64,000 bases of DNA, taken from assembly GCA_963802275.1 (NCBI GenBank), contig CAWDIB010000003.1:62001-126000 (forward strand), in the 5' to 3' direction. Made by a program: the position numbers and the translations under genes. Of this stretch, positions 27,550 to 36,581 are shown piece after piece. Source of the stretch: CAZMZW01 sp963802275 (GTDB taxonomy: Bacteria > Chloroflexota > Anaerolineae > Anaerolineales > Anaerolineaceae). How positions within the stretch are numbered: position 1 is the stretch's first letter; each line of letters begins with the position of its first letter. Below the pieces are notes generated by a model that was given only the letters and a program-made list of their open reading frames with translations, was not told where the DNA came from and did no database searches.

Positions 27550-29721
27550 TTATTCATTAATTAATGAGAGAAAATCCTGAATTGACCAGCCGACTTTCTT
27601 TTGATCATGCTCATCCTGTATTTTCCACCAAGCTTTGTTTGCCACGAACAAAGGACCATCGACGATCTTGAAAAAATCTCCTTCACTGGCATAGGAAATT
27701 GTTGGGCTGCCAGTGCCAGGTGACTGCCTCAGGCGCAATCCTTGCCTCGCAGTTCCATGTACTACGACCCGGGAACCAATTTGGATTTCATCTTCAGCAG
27801 TCGGAACGATTGTGGGTAAACTTGCCGATATTAATTGCCGCGAGCTGTTCTTTTGTCTTCCACCGGATATTGATACTGGGGTTTTATTGAAATGGACGAT
27901 CACTTCTTGTTTTTGTGCTTCAATTAAAAATAAATTGGATGAGATTTTGGTGATCTTGCCTCCCTCAATTGATTCAGGAGTAAGTGTTGATCTCATCATC
28001 AGGTAAGCCTGATCATAGAAATTCCCCAGTTCAATTATGTAAGAGTTCCCGCTTTGCTTGGCATTTACTTCCAGGCGGGTGAAACGCTGGACAGCCATTG
28101 CTCCTTCCCTGGCAGTCATGTTTCTTATTTGTGGCGCCGATGAATAGACCCAAAGCAAATGATCATCCAGTTTATTTCTAAAATATTCCCAGCTTTGGCC
28201 TTTATTGATTGCTTTATCTAAAATATCATAGGGATGGACAAAATGGGCATAAACATAATGCAGGAATAATTCATTGAGTGTTGTCCATTGCATGTATTCA
28301 TTGACATCATAACCGCTTAATAATCGGGGTAATTCAACAATCCCATCCGCCGCCTCGGAAAACTCTTGGATATAAGCGGGAATGGCCGGTTCGGGCAAAT
28401 AGACGCTGGCGATCACTCTGAGACCCGGGATCGCTTGTGGCAGCCAGGTTCGGGTTTGGGCGCATAGCATATTTGCAGCGGGAACATATGTATAAAAAGG
28501 CTGATCTGGAAAAAGGGATTTGGCAAATACGTTCAATTCGTCTATTGCATAATGCATATTCTCTTCGGAGGGCCATCCCGGATACCCTGCTTGCTGATTG
28601 AAACCGGTTTCCTCAAGGCAAAGTGGGATATGGTTATAGCCGTGCAATCCGATTTCGCCTCCGCCATTGAGAACCGAACTGCCAAAGTAATTGAATGTCT
28701 CATAAGGATATTGGGTGTCAAAAGGAGGATTGACTAGGTCGTTATAAGTTGCGATGATCGCTCCCGTATAGCGCAAACCGTATTTCCGCGCAAAACTCTG
28801 CATATCTGGCCACCAGATATTGCGGAAGAAACTCTCGTTATTTCGACCATATTCCTTAAAGATGAATTCGTTTTCACCTTGTGGCATTGGGCTTGGAAAA
28901 TCATCAATATAGAACATGGAGCTGTTGATCACCGGAAAGACGGAGATATCTTTCAACAGGCTGTATGCTGCACCAACAATACCCCGGCTGCTCTTGTTGC
29001 TGAATTGATCTGAATTGATGATAACAAAACGCCCTTGTCCATGATTGTATTCCCACAATAAGGGAAGTTGATAATCATCAGCACTGGTAAGATGCACAAT
29101 GGCGTTGTCTTCCAGTTGTACAGGAATGCTTGAGTGATGGAAATATGCCGCCCCAATGCTAAGATCTTTTGCGCCGGGTAAAAGGTCACTTGTAAAATGA
29201 ATCCCATTGGTCATTGCAAATCGATCATTCTTTGATAGTATTCCCGTCTTCCTGTAAACGCTGGAAAAAGATTGAGAGGGGTCAGGGCGGATGGCAAATA
29301 GAACGCGCCCGCCGTTTTCAACCCAGTCGGCCAGTTCCAGGATGCTGGTTTGAATTCTATTCAAATTGGTAAAAGCAATGACCACTGTTTCGTAATTATT
29401 TATTTTTAAATCACTGACCTTGGCAACGTTTATGGAATCATATCTAACGCGCATGCTATTCAAGGTATCCCGGACAGTCTCGTATGGCGTCAGCCCCTCC
29501 ACCCCTTCAGAATCATATAAAACCAGGCTTTCTACTGGTGCGTTTGGAAAATTAATGGGGAGTGGTTGTTTAAGTGGGTCCAGGAATTTAAGATTTGAGT
29601 ATCGCACATCATAAGATTGCCCGGTTCTTTCAACGAAAAGCGCAAAACCAAGAAAAGAAAGCAGAACCAGTGGGATAAAAAGCCAGCGAAAGCTGAAATT
29701 GTTTTTCATTTCATGCACCAT
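27550..29721 (-). CDS. pelA: PelA-like polysaccharide deacetylase (DUF2194) with C-terminal SH3b domain
   Basis: 723 residues. N-terminal membrane anchor (LFIPLVLLSFLGFALF), a flavodoxin-like/glutamine-amidotransferase-like segment, then a NodB-like deacetylase with the Asp pair in MFYIDDFPSP (~residue 287) and the His motif GGGEIGLHGYNH. It lacks the glycoside hydrolase domain present in Pseudomonas PelA, as in Gram-positive Pel loci. Residues ~645-723 look like a bacterial SH3 domain (RQGLRLRQSPGTG, KKVGWSIQDF), possibly for cell-wall binding. It should deacetylate exported Pel. It overlaps the pelE stop by 11 bases. Confidence 0.82.
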   Translation of the reverse strand: MVHEMKNNFSFRWLFIPLVLLSFLGFALFVERTGQSYDVRYSNLKFLDPLKQPLPINFPNAPVESLVLYDSEGVEGLTPYETVRDTLNSMRVRYDSINVAKVSDLKINNYETVVIAFTNLNRIQTSILELADWVENGGRVLFAIRPDPSQSFSSVYRKTGILSKNDRFAMTNGIHFTSDLLPGAKDLSIGAAYFHHSSIPVQLEDNAIVHLTSADDYQLPLLWEYNHGQGRFVIINSDQFSNKSSRGIVGAAYSLLKDISVFPVINSSMFYIDDFPSPMPQGENEFIFKEYGRNNESFFRNIWWPDMQSFARKYGLRYTGAIIATYNDLVNPPFDTQYPYETFNYFGSSVLNGGGEIGLHGYNHIPLCLEETGFNQQAGYPGWPSEENMHYAIDELNVFAKSLFPDQPFYTYVPAANMLCAQTRTWLPQAIPGLRVIASVYLPEPAIPAYIQEFSEAADGIVELPRLLSGYDVNEYMQWTTLNELFLHYVYAHFVHPYDILDKAINKGQSWEYFRNKLDDHLLWVYSSAPQIRNMTAREGAMAVQRFTRLEVNAKQSGNSYIIELGNFYDQAYLMMRSTLTPESIEGGKITKISSNLFLIEAQKQEVIVHFNKTPVSISGGRQKNSSRQLISASLPTIVPTAEDEIQIGSRVVVHGTARQGLRLRQSPGTGSPTISYASEGDFFKIVDGPLFVANKAWWKIQDEHDQKKVGWSIQDFLSLINE

Positions 29722-30607
29722 GTAACCATGGAGTTACCCGCTCCCTGCCATAATTGGTCCATGGAATCTTGCTGTTGCGCATCTCATCAATGGTTCTTTT
29801 TAGACGATCCTTGTCTTTACTTTCCACGCAAACCCGCAGGGCTTCGATCCAGCTTTCCTCTTCCAATGGCCAATTGGATTTGAGAAGGTCGCAGGTTTCA
29901 AATGCCGCATTGAAATCTTTTAAATCAAGGCTATTGTGTATTTTCCTGATGATCGTTGCTTTGTCATTCTTTTGTGTGGCGAGTTTTTGATCTAAAGCCT
30001 GTGCATAGATCAACCGTTGGCGGTGAAGTAGGTAATCCTTTAATATCCCGCTCTCTATGAATTTTTCATGCGCAATTAGAATGCGGTCCAGCAGATCCTG
30101 ATCATTTGGATTTTCTTCCAACGCAACGGTTAATTTTTGGATTTCAAGCTGGAATTCGCGCTGGATCTTTGCGATGGTCGTTGTGGCATAATGAGCCGTT
30201 TCAATATCCTCGTTATTTCTGGCGATCATCAGCACATCCAGATATTTATGTGGGTCATCAAAAAGGGCATCCAGCATCAATTTGCGGCGTATTTTTTCAT
30301 CATTGATGATCATTGCCTCTTCCAGGGGGACGATATTATCATCATCCTTGCGGTTTTTAATGGTCTTCCAATAGATATCATTATCCAGGGTGAATTTATG
30401 CAGGTCCAGCGTTTGCAACCCTTGCTTTTTCCTGGTATTGATCAATTCAATGGCTATGGCAGCCAGGATTCCAAATATGGGTGCAAGAAATAATGGGATG
30501 ATGAACTCTCTTCGCAGGTGTGATATTCTCAACAGAATAAGAAGAGAATAAATCAGCGCGAATAGAAGATGGATCCCTAGAATGATAGGTAGAACCTGTC
30601 TAATCAT
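29711..30607 (-). CDS. pelE: PelE-like membrane protein with helical (TPR-like) cytoplasmic region
   Basis: 298 residues. Two N-terminal helices (ILGIHLLFALIYSLLILL and FIIPLFLAPIFGILAAIAI) followed by a long charged helical domain with repeats of the sort IHNSLDLKDFNAAFETCDLLK. This matches PelE, the TPR-bearing scaffold of the Pel inner-membrane complex, in size, topology and position between pelD and pelA. Sequence similarity is low in this family, so the call leans on order. Overlaps pelD by eight bases and pelA by eleven. Confidence 0.75.
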   Translation of the reverse strand: MIRQVLPIILGIHLLFALIYSLLILLRISHLRREFIIPLFLAPIFGILAAIAIELINTRKKQGLQTLDLHKFTLDNDIYWKTIKNRKDDDNIVPLEEAMIINDEKIRRKLMLDALFDDPHKYLDVLMIARNNEDIETAHYATTTIAKIQREFQLEIQKLTVALEENPNDQDLLDRILIAHEKFIESGILKDYLLHRQRLIYAQALDQKLATQKNDKATIIRKIHNSLDLKDFNAAFETCDLLKSNWPLEEESWIEALRVCVESKDKDRLKRTIDEMRNSKIPWTNYGRERVTPWLHGA

Positions 30608-32756
30608 AAAGGATCTCGCTTTCCTCAGCTAGTTCACTCTCGAAGCCAAGTTTGGAAAGTCTCTCTCTCACCATTTCAATATTGCTTGAGGCAGCTTGAG
30701 AAAGTAATATATAACAGTTCCCATTTTCCAGGGTGCCCACATAATCTATCTTCCTGATGCCCTGTTGTATTTTTGGATAGCAGGTTGACCAGTCTTTTTT
30801 ATTCAACGCGATTTTGAGCAGATGAAAATCAGCAATGCGGTTATTCCGCATTTGAACCTTTATGCGCAGGATCTCTTTGAATGGCTCGGGCTGTAAAATA
30901 TTTGTGGCCAGGATAAATGTCTTGTCCCGTTTGGCATCCAACATGATCACCGATCGGACCAGGGAAGCCTGGATCAAACCACAGATCACTTTAAAAAGAT
31001 TGAAGTAATTCCTTGAGAATTGATCAAAACTTGCCTCCCAGATCACAACCAGGGCGATGGCTGATCCATCATTGAATATTGGTGCGACATAAGCAGGATA
31101 TTTTGCGATCATATCCGTATTCTGGAAGATCTGACGATCTTTGATCGCGCTGGCGATTTTGGGGAAATCTGCCAAATTCAATGATTTTTCAATTTTATTT
31201 TGCATAGATCGTGAACTTACCGATAACCTTGCAAATTTACTTTTCCCATCCAATGTATATAGTGCAATGGCTTCATTTTCCAGGAATTGTTCAAGAATAT
31301 TCAATGCTTTTTGAAAGACATCTTCTGCCTGATAGGTATCCAGATCCTGTGTAATTTCAAAGATCCTTCCAAAGCTGTCCCGATACCCTAAGAGCTGCTC
31401 TCGAAATTGATCCTTGGTTTTGGTGATCTCCTGGTAGATCTTATAGAGAAAGTCATACTTCTCATGGACAAGCTCACATTGCTGATTTTGGAAGGTTAAC
31501 TCATTTTCCTTTTTATCCTTGACATATCCCGTTATGGCGCCGGCGGTAATATACATGGCAATCGGCAGCCAGTTGTCCACATTATAGATTAGCAGTGCCC
31601 AATCCAAACCGGTTGTATACCAGCTGTAAAGAATGGACAGGCTGGCCAGAAAAGCTGCCAACAGGCCAAAACTCAGTCCATGCACGGATCCCATTAAGAC
31701 CACAAATAATAAACGGAAATCGATGAATTTGAACTGGATAAGTGTGCCGGTCAGGTTGTTTAAAAAATGCATTAACCCGGCGCCAACAAATAGCTCAATC
31801 CATTTGATGAATTTATTCTGTGGCTTAAATTCATTCTTCAGCAGATCAAGGGGTTTGGGTTTCTGCACAGGTTGATTTGAAATCTCTTCGATGAGATGGG
31901 GCAGTTCGGATTTAAGATCATATTCAGTAACCCAATCAAAATTCTTTTTTGCTTTTAATGCTTTGACCGGATGAGAAAAGAGAGATTTTGATTCATCAAA
32001 AGAAAAATTTATTTTCGGAAAATAAGGCGATAATAGGGTTTGTAGTTTTGAACAGGTGAGTTGATTGGTAGAAGTCAGGTTGATCACCAGATCGTCAGGT
32101 TCATATTCTTCATCCAATGCGCGTTGAATTAGAACCGCAATATCATCAGCATGTAATAGATTAATGGAAGCATCTTTAGCCATGGGGAAAGAAATCTGTT
32201 TATTATCCAACCCGGATTTCAACAGAGTATACAACAGTGTATTTTTCTCTTTACTTCCATAGATAAATGGAATGCGCAGGATGGTTGCATTAAGACCATA
32301 TCTTTGATGATAGGTTTTGCAGAACTGTTCACCTGCTAATAAAGAAAAACCGTTGAGCGAATTTGGAAGCGGTTCGCTTTCTTCAGATGTATCTTTCGAA
32401 TCACCATAAACCTCTGTAGAGGAGATATAAAAGAACCGTTTGACCTTTTCTTTTTTTGAAAATTCCAGGCTGTTTCTGAGCCCATCCAGGTATTTTCCGG
32501 CACTTATGTCTTTATTAATGAAGAATTGCTCCTCATGCGGGGCAATGTAAATAATTGCATCAAAACGATAGGAGCCCAGCAATTGTTCGAAAAGTTCATC
32601 GGTTGGATCAATTTGGTGGACAACAACATCCCTGCTGGCAAAATTCTCTTCTTTCGCATCACAACTTGCTAAAATGACCTTATGCTTTTCGTGGGATAAT
32701 TTTTCCGCGAGGGTGCCCGCCAAAGAAGAGAGATTGCCTGTGATTAGGATTTCCAT
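30600..32756 (-). CDS. pelD: PelD-like c-di-GMP receptor fused to an N-terminal degenerate SDR domain
   Basis: 718 residues with GGGAG before ATG 32756. Residues 1-~290 are an extended SDR/epimerase domain (MEILITGN, FYISSTEVYGDS, TILRIPFIYGS), but the catalytic Tyr-x3-Lys is absent (NGFSLLAGEQF) and the glycine loop is altered. Residues ~315-410 hold four membrane helices, then a coiled coil and a GAF domain (~450-590). The last ~100 residues are a GGDEF domain with the signature lost (ENGNC) and an RxxD c-di-GMP site five residues before it (RKID). This TM-GAF-degenerate GGDEF layout is PelD. First gene of the operon; it likely gates Pel synthesis by c-di-GMP. Confidence 0.85.
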   Translation of the reverse strand: MEILITGNLSSLAGTLAEKLSHEKHKVILASCDAKEENFASRDVVVHQIDPTDELFEQLLGSYRFDAIIYIAPHEEQFFINKDISAGKYLDGLRNSLEFSKKEKVKRFFYISSTEVYGDSKDTSEESEPLPNSLNGFSLLAGEQFCKTYHQRYGLNATILRIPFIYGSKEKNTLLYTLLKSGLDNKQISFPMAKDASINLLHADDIAVLIQRALDEEYEPDDLVINLTSTNQLTCSKLQTLLSPYFPKINFSFDESKSLFSHPVKALKAKKNFDWVTEYDLKSELPHLIEEISNQPVQKPKPLDLLKNEFKPQNKFIKWIELFVGAGLMHFLNNLTGTLIQFKFIDFRLLFVVLMGSVHGLSFGLLAAFLASLSILYSWYTTGLDWALLIYNVDNWLPIAMYITAGAITGYVKDKKENELTFQNQQCELVHEKYDFLYKIYQEITKTKDQFREQLLGYRDSFGRIFEITQDLDTYQAEDVFQKALNILEQFLENEAIALYTLDGKSKFARLSVSSRSMQNKIEKSLNLADFPKIASAIKDRQIFQNTDMIAKYPAYVAPIFNDGSAIALVVIWEASFDQFSRNYFNLFKVICGLIQASLVRSVIMLDAKRDKTFILATNILQPEPFKEILRIKVQMRNNRIADFHLLKIALNKKDWSTCYPKIQQGIRKIDYVGTLENGNCYILLSQAASSNIEMVRERLSKLGFESELAEESEILYD

Positions 32757-32781
32757 ATTTTAAGCTCCCTTTGATTAACGA

Positions 32782-32800
32782 AGTGATCGGAAGTATCACT
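32782..32800. promoter_or_regulatory. Inverted repeat upstream of pelD
   Basis: AGTGAT and ATCACT arms separated by seven bases, 25-44 bases before the pelD start on the minus strand. Could be an operator or a leader hairpin. No firm promoter boxes found in this 292-base divergent gap. Confidence 0.3.
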
Positions 32801-32998
32801 CAATTAATAGAAATGATTGCCGCTAAATTGTATACTTTTCTTCCAATAGAATTATATATGAATTTTATAAGAAAAAACGCAAAGCCTTTTAGACACCAAT
32901 GTCAAACGGAGTACATCATTTCAACTGGAACCCCTTTACAATTCGTAGAAAAATGACCAGGCGAATAAAATTCATCATCAAAAGATGAATGAGATAAG

Positions 32999-33004
32999 TA
33001 TAAT
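32999..33004 (+). promoter_or_regulatory. Candidate -10 box for phosphoglycerate mutase gene
   Basis: TATAAT 45 bases before the start, with AGGAAAAAG in the leader. No clear -35 box. Confidence 0.3.
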
Positions 33005-33048
33005 TACCCAAAAATATCATTCTTCAAGATAAGAAAAGGAAAAAGCAA

Positions 33049-33795
33049 ATGTATACAGTTGTCTTGTTGCGTCATGGTGAGAGCACCTGGAACAAGGAAA
33101 ACCGTTTCACTGGCTGGACGGATGTGGATCTCTCAGAAAAAGGGGTGGAGGAAGCCCATACGGCTGCCCGTTTGCTGAAGGAAGGCGGCTATACCTTTGA
33201 CCTGGCTTATACTTCTGTCCTTAAACGCGCCATCCGTACCTTGTGGATCGTGATGGATGATATGGACTTGATATGGCTACCGGTCATCCGTTCCTGGCGG
33301 CTGAATGAAAGGATGTATGGTGACCTGCAGGGTTTGAACAAAGCAGAAATGGCCGAAAAATTCGGTGAAGAACAGGTGCATATCTGGCGGCGTTCTTATG
33401 ATATACAACCGCCGGCGCTCAAACCCGAGGATGACCGCTTCCCTGGCAAGGACCGCCGTTATCATGACCTGAGCAAAGAACAACTGCCGCTGACCGAGTG
33501 TCTGAAAGACACCGTGGAACGTTTCACTCCATATTGGCTGGATAACATTGTCCCTTCGATTAAACAGGGAAAACGTGTCATTATTGCTGCGCATGGCAAT
33601 AGCCTGCGCGCATTGGTCAAATACCTCGATCATATCCCTGATGAAGAAATCCCGGGATTGAACATTCCCACCGGTGTGCCACTCGTTTACGAACTGGACA
33701 AGGAATGCAGACCGCTCAAGCATTTTTACCTGGGTGACCAGGCAGCAGTGGAAGCAGCCATTAACCAGGTCGCCAACCAGGCGAAGAAAAAGTAA
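33049..33795 (+). CDS. gpmA: 2,3-bisphosphoglycerate-dependent phosphoglycerate mutase
   Basis: 248 residues, standard for the dPGM family. The catalytic histidine loop LLRHGESTWNKENRFTGW is at residues 6-23, the second His is in IAAHGNSLRALVKYL, and the acid Glu is in LNERMYGDLQG. Interconverts 3- and 2-phosphoglycerate in glycolysis; cytoplasmic. AGGAAAAAG precedes ATG 33049. Followed 16 bases later by a yggS-like gene, likely co-transcribed. Confidence 0.95.
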   Translation: MYTVVLLRHGESTWNKENRFTGWTDVDLSEKGVEEAHTAARLLKEGGYTFDLAYTSVLKRAIRTLWIVMDDMDLIWLPVIRSWRLNERMYGDLQGLNKAEMAEKFGEEQVHIWRRSYDIQPPALKPEDDRFPGKDRRYHDLSKEQLPLTECLKDTVERFTPYWLDNIVPSIKQGKRVIIAAHGNSLRALVKYLDHIPDEEIPGLNIPTGVPLVYELDKECRPLKHFYLGDQAAVEAAINQVANQAKKK

Positions 33796-33810
33796 TCTCT
33801 TTGTCCTGAA

Positions 33811-34479
33811 ATGCCTGACCCACTTGAGGTAATCCGCACTAATATTGACAATCTGCTGGTCGAGATTCTCCCATCGGTGACCATCCTGGCCGCCTGTAAA
33901 GGACGATCGGTTGCAGAAGTACAGGTGGCTTACCAGGCCGGTTTACGCAGTTTTGGACATAACTATGTCCAGGAAGCACAAGCCATGGCGCCGCAATTGG
34001 ATTTTTCTGTACCATGGCATCTGATCGGCCATCTGCAGCGCAACAAGGCAGGGGCGGCAATTGAATTGTTTGATTCCATCGATACGGTCGATTCACTCCA
34101 ATTGGCTCAGGAATTGGAGAAACGATGTGCCAACTCTGAACGGCAAATAAATGTGATGATCGAGGTGAACAGCGGCCGGGAGGAGAATAAAAGCGGCGTC
34201 CTGCCGGAGGATGCTGTTGCCTTGGCTGAGTTTATTGCCCAACAACCCCATTTACACTTGCATGGCATCATGACCATGGGTCCTCTGCTGGGAGACCCTG
34301 AAAATTCCAGGCCGTATTTTGTGGAAACCCGTAAGGTGTATGAACAGATTGCCGGGTTGAACCTTGCCGGAGTGAGCTTGCGATACTTATCGATGGGCAT
34401 GAGCAACAGTTATCAGGTGGCGATCAGGGAAGGGGCAAATATGGTGCGGCTGGGAACGGTGATATTTGGAAAACGATAA
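33811..34479 (+). CDS. yggS: YggS/PROSC family pyridoxal-phosphate homeostasis protein
   Basis: 222 residues. Alanine-racemase-like barrel: ILAACKGRS holds the PLP-binding lysine (about residue 30), FGHNYVQEAQ, WHLIGHLQRNKA, INVMIEVNSGREENKSGV, HGIMTMGPL and LSMGMSNSYQVAIREGANMVRLGTVIFG. Binds PLP and helps vitamin B6 and amino-acid homeostasis; no catalytic role established. Directly behind gpmA. Confidence 0.92.
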   Translation: MPDPLEVIRTNIDNLLVEILPSVTILAACKGRSVAEVQVAYQAGLRSFGHNYVQEAQAMAPQLDFSVPWHLIGHLQRNKAGAAIELFDSIDTVDSLQLAQELEKRCANSERQINVMIEVNSGREENKSGVLPEDAVALAEFIAQQPHLHLHGIMTMGPLLGDPENSRPYFVETRKVYEQIAGLNLAGVSLRYLSMGMSNSYQVAIREGANMVRLGTVIFGKR

Positions 34480-34554
34480 TTTCAGCAAAGAAACAGGGAG
34501 AATGAAGATAAAGAATACATACTTATGAGTTTGAAGCAGGAAATTGGATAGACA

Positions 34555-35283
34555 GTGCAAACGATGGAATGGCCTGAAAAAGAAATTAACAAGAATATTA
34601 AAGTTCTTTCTGTCATCATGCCTGTTTTTAATGAAAAAAATACCCTTCTGGAAATTCTCCGGCGAGTACTTCAGTCACCCCTGGTAAAGGAAATTGTCAT
34701 TATTGATGATGGGTCTAATGATGGCAGTGAAAAAATTTTAGATGAGTATCAGGGTTTTAAAAATGTTCACATAGTTCGACATCAAGAGAATATGGGCAAG
34801 GGAATGGCTGTGCGTACAGGTATAGAACATTCCAGCGGGGATTTACTGATCATCCAGGATGCCGACCTGGAGTATGACCCACGTGATTATCCCCGTCTGC
34901 TGCAACCTATTCGTGAAAATCTGGCAGAAGTTGTGTACGGTTCACGCTTCCTGGGTGAAGCACGCCGGCCGATTTATTTCTGGAACATGGTCGCCAACAA
35001 AATTCTGGTATTTGTCACTAATATTCTATACAACAATATCCTGTCCGATATGGAAACCGGTTACAAACTATTTAAGCGTGAGGTTGTAGCTGATCTTCAT
35101 TTGCATGCCAAAGGCTTTGACTTTGAACCGGAATTCACTGCCAAACTGCTCAAGCGCGGTGTTCGAATTTATGAAGTTCCGATTCGTTTCAACCCCCGTC
35201 TCTATTCAGAGGGCAAAAAGATTAAGATGAAGGATGCCTTCATTGCCATGTGGACGCTGGTCAAGTATCGTTTTATTGATTGA
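34555..35283 (+). CDS. GT2 glycosyltransferase, dolichyl/polyprenyl-phosphate mannose synthase-like
   Basis: 242 residues from GTG 34555, or 239 from ATG 34564; neither has a good ribosome-binding site. GT2 signatures: LSVIMPVFNEKNTLLEIL, IVIIDDGSNDGS and the metal-binding IIQDADLEYDP, then ETGYKLFKREV and the C-terminal IRFNPRLYSEGKKI. No C-terminal membrane helices. Transfers a sugar from a nucleotide donor to a lipid phosphate or related acceptor. Ends with a terminator. Confidence 0.85.
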   Translation: MQTMEWPEKEINKNIKVLSVIMPVFNEKNTLLEILRRVLQSPLVKEIVIIDDGSNDGSEKILDEYQGFKNVHIVRHQENMGKGMAVRTGIEHSSGDLLIIQDADLEYDPRDYPRLLQPIRENLAEVVYGSRFLGEARRPIYFWNMVANKILVFVTNILYNNILSDMETGYKLFKREVVADLHLHAKGFDFEPEFTAKLLKRGVRIYEVPIRFNPRLYSEGKKIKMKDAFIAMWTLVKYRFID

Positions 35284-35362
35284 AAGAATATCCCCCGTTG
35301 ATTTCTCTTGCATAATTTCAATGAATGGGGTTTAATCAATTCACTCAACGAGTTGCAGGCAA

Positions 35363-35392
35363 AACACCTCAATCTCCATTTGAGGTGTTTTT
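35363..35392 (+). terminator. Rho-independent terminator after GT2
   Basis: AACACCTCAA and TTGAGGTGTT arms (ten bases, perfect) with a seven-base loop, followed by a T-run. Eighty bases after the GT2 stop and just before the MFS genes. Confidence 0.85.
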
Positions 35393-35410
35393 CTTATACC
35401 TAATATATTC

Positions 35411-36578
35411 ATGAAAAATACGCGTCTTCGCACCTCCGCTCTGCTTTTCTTTGCTTATGCCGCCTTTGGCGGGATCAATGCTTTTCTCAATTTGTTCTAC
35501 CGCCAGCAGGGTATGGACCTGGTGCAGGTTGGCATCCTGGCGGCGGTATCTCCCACAATGACCTTGTTGGTATCGCCCTTGTGGGCGGCTGTGGCTGATC
35601 GCTTTAATCTTCATCGATATATACTACCGCTGGCCATGCTACTTTCCATACCTTTTGCCCTGCTGATTGGCAGGATGCAATCATTTGAGCAATTGCTACT
35701 TGGTATTGCTTTATTTGCCGGATGCTTACTGCGCCATCGTGCCCCTGACGGATAATGCCGTGCTGGTCAACCTGGGCGGACAGAAGAAGGAATATGGCCG
35801 CATTCGTTTGTGGGGTTCACTGGGGATGGGTGTAATGGCCTGGCTGAGCGGCTACCTGGTAAAGGGCAGACCGCTCAACATCATTTTCACTTTGTATGTT
35901 GTTCTAATGACTATGGCGGTGGTTGTGGCGTATTATCTGCCCAAGGCGCCGCAGGTGAAAATTCAATCCTACTGGCGCAGTGCCCGCCAATTTTGGCATG
36001 ACCCGCGCTGGAGAATTTTCTTGCCGGGCTGCCTGTTGGCAGGCCTCTCGCACTTGTTTCACGGTTATTTCCTGTTCATTTTTGCCAAAAGTCTGGGGGC
36101 TGCGGATACCTTGCTCGGCTTTCTTGTTGCGGTTTCGGCTGCCACCAATGTCCTTATTTATTTGTCCATGCCGCGAATATTAAGACGTTGGTCGCCTCAG
36201 CAGGTGATGCTATTTTCAAATGCATTGATGATCGTCCGCTGTGCCCTCACCGCAATCATACTGGCACCAGAATGGCTTATCCTCATCTCAGCCATGGATG
36301 GCCTGACCTGGGGTACCATGTGGGCAGCTGGGGTCCAGCATGCCAATGAAATTGCACCGCACGGTTTGGGTGCCAGCGCCCAGGCGGTTTACAATGCCGT
36401 TTTTGTCGGATTGGGCGGGATCCTGGGTGCCTCCTTGGGTGGCATGATTTATTCTGCCTGGGGTTCCGCGGCTCTTTTTACAATTGCAGCGGTCATGGCG
36501 GCACTGAGTGCCCTGGTCTTCATGCGGCAGGTATTTTCATTTGGTCGAGAGGCAAAACAAGTGATCCGGCAGGTTTAA
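35411..36578 (+). CDS. MFS transporter (MFS_1-like), single-base frameshift
   Basis: Two frames make one ~390-residue, twelve-helix transporter. 35411 to about 35722 encodes helices 1-3 (LVQVGILAAVSPTMTLLVSPLWAA, DRFNLHRY). From about 35722 to 36578 the next frame continues (DAYCAIVPLTDNAVLVNLG, YGRIRLWGSLGMG). One extra base in GCCGGATGC (about 35716-35724) explains the break, judged by alignment to the intact paralogue four bases downstream. Similar in layout to the LacY/nucleoside permease-like MFS group; substrate unknown. Either an assembly indel or a recent pseudogene. Confidence 0.75.
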
Positions 36579-36581
36579 TTC

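Noticed and set aside
32771..32956. Plus-strand 61-codon frame upstream of phosphoglycerate mutase
   Set aside because: Lies in the AT-rich divergent promoter region with no ribosome-binding site or motif.
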